Assembly (NCBI GenBank): GCA_007135295.1 | Contig: SLJD01000380.1 | Span: 1-7,107 of the forward strand | Direction: 5' to 3' | Length of the DNA stretch: 7,107 bases | Origin: Phycisphaerales bacterium | GTDB taxonomy: Bacteria; Planctomycetota; Phycisphaerae; Phycisphaerales; SM1A02 | In this document: in pieces, positions 5,475 to 7,107 of the stretch | Position numbering within the stretch: the first letter of the stretch is position 1 | Layout: every line of letters begins with the position of its first letter | The notes under the pieces: model-generated | The model's database searches: none | The model's input: the letters and a program-made list of their open reading frames with translations, nothing else | Told to the model about the DNA's origin: nothing | Translations under genes and position numbers: made by a program

Positions 5475-7107
5475 ACGCCATGCCCCAGCCGCATGATCAT
5501 CTCGCCCATCTCGATCCGATGCCGCGCGTCCGTCTTGGCGATCTGCTCCTCGAAAAGAGCATGATCACCGAGGGGCAGCTTCAGCAGGCGCTGGAATACC
5601 AGGACCAGCGCGGGCACAGGAAACTGCTCGGTGAGATTCTCGTCGAGCTCAAGTTTCTCAGCGAGCAGGAAATCCTTGAGGTGCTCGCTGAGGGTTACGG
5701 CGTGCCGTTTCTCACACAGGCGACGCGCATCGCCGACCCCCGCGCCCTTGAGATTCTGCCGCGCGAGTTCCTCGAAGAGCACAGGGTCCTGCCCCTCTTT
5801 CTCGTCCGCAACGTGCTGACCCTCGCGGTCTCCGAGCCCGCCAACCTGTTCCTGATCGAAGAGGTCGAACGCACGACCGGGTACCAGGTGCAGGTCGTCG
5901 CTTCGCCGAGCGCCGAGATCGAAGCAGCGATTCACTCGTACCTGCCGGCTGCGAACGTCTTTGTCATCGACGACATCTACGAAGACATCGACGACACCGA
6001 TTTCTCCGTGATCGAGAAACAGGTCACCGAACTGGCGGATCTTGAGGAGATCGCCGGCCACAGCCCCGTCGTCAAGCTCGTCAACTTTCTGATCTACTCT
6101 GCGGTGCAGGACGGCGCCTCGGATGTGCACATCGAACCGGATGATCATCATTTGCGCGTCCGGTACCGCGTGGACGGCAAGCTGTACGAACGCATCACGC
6201 CGCCCCACAAGATGACCTCCGCCATCACCAGCCGCATCAAGATCATGAGCAACCTGGATATCTCCGAGCGGCGCGTGCCGCAGGACGGGGACATCCACGT
6301 CATGATGGAAGGGCGGCCGGTCGACCTGCGCGTCTCGACCATGCCGGGAAAGTTCGGCGAAAAGGTCGTCATCCGCATCATCGACACCCGCAACACCATC
6401 GTCGCGCTCGACAAGCTTGGTTTCCGGCCGACCATGCTCGAGGAGTTCAAGCAGGTCATTCATCAGCCCAACGGCGTGGTTCTTGTGACCGGCCCGACCG
6501 GCTCCGGCAAGTCCACGACGCTCTACTCTGTCCTTCACCTGCTCAGCTCCGACGAGTTGAACGTCTCCACCGTTGAAGACCCGATCGAAGCGAATCTGCG
6601 CGGCGTCAACCAGTTCCAGGTCAACGAACGAGCCGGTTTCAACTTTGCCAACGCCCTGCGGTCTCTGCTGCGCCAGGACCCCGATATTCTGATGGTCGGC
6701 GAGATTCGGGACGAGGAGACAGCCACCATTGCCACCCAGGCCGCCCTTACCGGTCACCTCGTCTTCTCCACCCTGCACACGAATGACGCTCCGAGCGCCG
6801 TCACCCGGCTGATCAACATCGGCATTGAACCGTACCTCGTCGCGGCGATGCTGCGCGGCGTGCTCGCCCAGCGTCTCGTCCGCAAGATTTGCCCGCACTG
6901 CAAGGAACCCTATGAGCCGGATCCCGGCATCCGCGAGATGATCGAAAAGACCAGTGGACCGATTGAACAGCTCTACCGGGGCCAGGGATGCAGCCGATGC
7001 CGCGGCACCGGCTTTGCCGGCCGGCTCGGGCTGTTCGAACTGCTCGTCCCGGACGATCGCATGCTCACCGCCATTGCCGACGGCGCGAATCTGCAGTGCA
7101 TTCGCGA
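5471..7107 (+). CDS. GspE/PilB/MshE-type assembly ATPase (3' end beyond the window)
   Basis: The first 545 codons of a cytoplasmic hexameric motor ATPase that powers pilus or pseudopilus assembly. Members usually have about 560-570 residues, so only the tail seems missing. An N-terminal MshEN-type domain (about residues 20-160) has RLGDLLL at 21-27 and LLGEILV at 52-58. The ATPase part has GASDVHIEP (N2 domain), Walker A GPTGSGKST (341-349, K347), the Asp box EDPIE (369-373), Walker B ILMVGE (E411), the His box TGHLVFSTLH (H429, H436) and a zinc-binding pair of CxxC motifs (C474/C477 and C507/C510). The zinc motif and MshEN domain favour assembly ATPases (GspE, PilB, MshE) over retraction ATPases (PilT). 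GspE cannot be told from PilB by sequence alone. Start is GTG 5471, overlapping the STAS stop as GTGA; ATG 5480, with GGTGA five bases before it, is an equally possible start. An inner-membrane platform (GspF/PilC) gene may follow outside the window. Confidence 0.95.
   Translation, partial: MNAMPQPHDHLAHLDPMPRVRLGDLLLEKSMITEGQLQQALEYQDQRGHRKLLGEILVELKFLSEQEILEVLAEGYGVPFLTQATRIADPRALEILPREFLEEHRVLPLFLVRNVLTLAVSEPANLFLIEEVERTTGYQVQVVASPSAEIEAAIHSYLPAANVFVIDDIYEDIDDTDFSVIEKQVTELADLEEIAGHSPVVKLVNFLIYSAVQDGASDVHIEPDDHHLRVRYRVDGKLYERITPPHKMTSAITSRIKIMSNLDISERRVPQDGDIHVMMEGRPVDLRVSTMPGKFGEKVVIRIIDTRNTIVALDKLGFRPTMLEEFKQVIHQPNGVVLVTGPTGSGKSTTLYSVLHLLSSDELNVSTVEDPIEANLRGVNQFQVNERAGFNFANALRSLLRQDPDILMVGEIRDEETATIATQAALTGHLVFSTLHTNDAPSAVTRLINIGIEPYLVAAMLRGVLAQRLVRKICPHCKEPYEPDPGIREMIEKTSGPIEQLYRGQGCSRCRGTGFAGRLGLFELLVPDDRMLTAIADGANLQCIR

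Noticed and set aside
5234..6898. Minus-strand open frame of 554 codons
   Set aside because: It is the antisense shadow of the STAS gene and the ATPase, whose Walker, His and zinc motifs are certain. No domain or start context supports it.
1..7107. tRNA, rRNA, CRISPR array, insertion sequence or attachment site
   Set aside because: No cloverleaf-like sequence, spaced identical repeats, transposase motif or terminal inverted repeats were seen. The only strong inverted repeat is the terminator at 247-278.

Overview
The window is GC-rich, densely coded DNA, with every supported gene on the + strand. A lipoprotein with a lipobox Cys and a type II secretion / type IV pilus assembly ATPase point to a diderm (Gram-negative-type) bacterium. 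The mix of a CheY-like regulator, GAF-HD-GYP protein, STAS protein and PilB/GspE ATPase, plus GTG starts and long antisense shadow ORFs, fits a high-GC environmental lineage. Planctomycetota is my best guess, at low confidence; no rRNA or marker gene here settles it. No mobile element, CRISPR array, tRNA, rRNA or direct-repeat block was seen.

Layout: (1) bases 1-234 hold the C-terminal 77 codons of an unrecognised gene, followed by a strong intrinsic terminator (247-285). (2) Bases 310-1548 encode a TPR-repeat lipoprotein. (3) After a 45-nt gap, 1594-3075 encode a membrane PAS-histidine kinase. (4) After 16 nt, 3092-3496 encode a stand-alone CheY-like receiver. (5) Bases 3493-5142 encode a PAS-like/GAF/HD-GYP cyclic-di-GMP phosphodiesterase. 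(6) Bases 5139-5474 encode a STAS anti-anti-sigma-type protein. (7) From 5471 to beyond the window end runs a GspE/PilB/MshE-type ATPase with an N-terminal MshEN domain. Genes 4 to 7 are joined by three consecutive 4-nt stop/start overlaps (ATGA, ATGA, GTGA), so they are very probably co-transcribed and translationally coupled.

Reading of the system (inference): the kinase and receiver form a phosphorelay. The HD-GYP protein has no receiver of its own, so it may be the target of the free-standing receiver. HD-GYP activity lowers c-di-GMP, and the ATPase carries the domain class that binds c-di-GMP. The operon may thus link a membrane/PAS signal to local c-di-GMP control of pilus or secretion-motor assembly, with a STAS switch inserted in the same unit. 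The most unusual points are this gene combination, the degenerate MshEN signature, the Cys-rich N-terminus of the HD-GYP protein, and a kinase with almost no extracytoplasmic loop.
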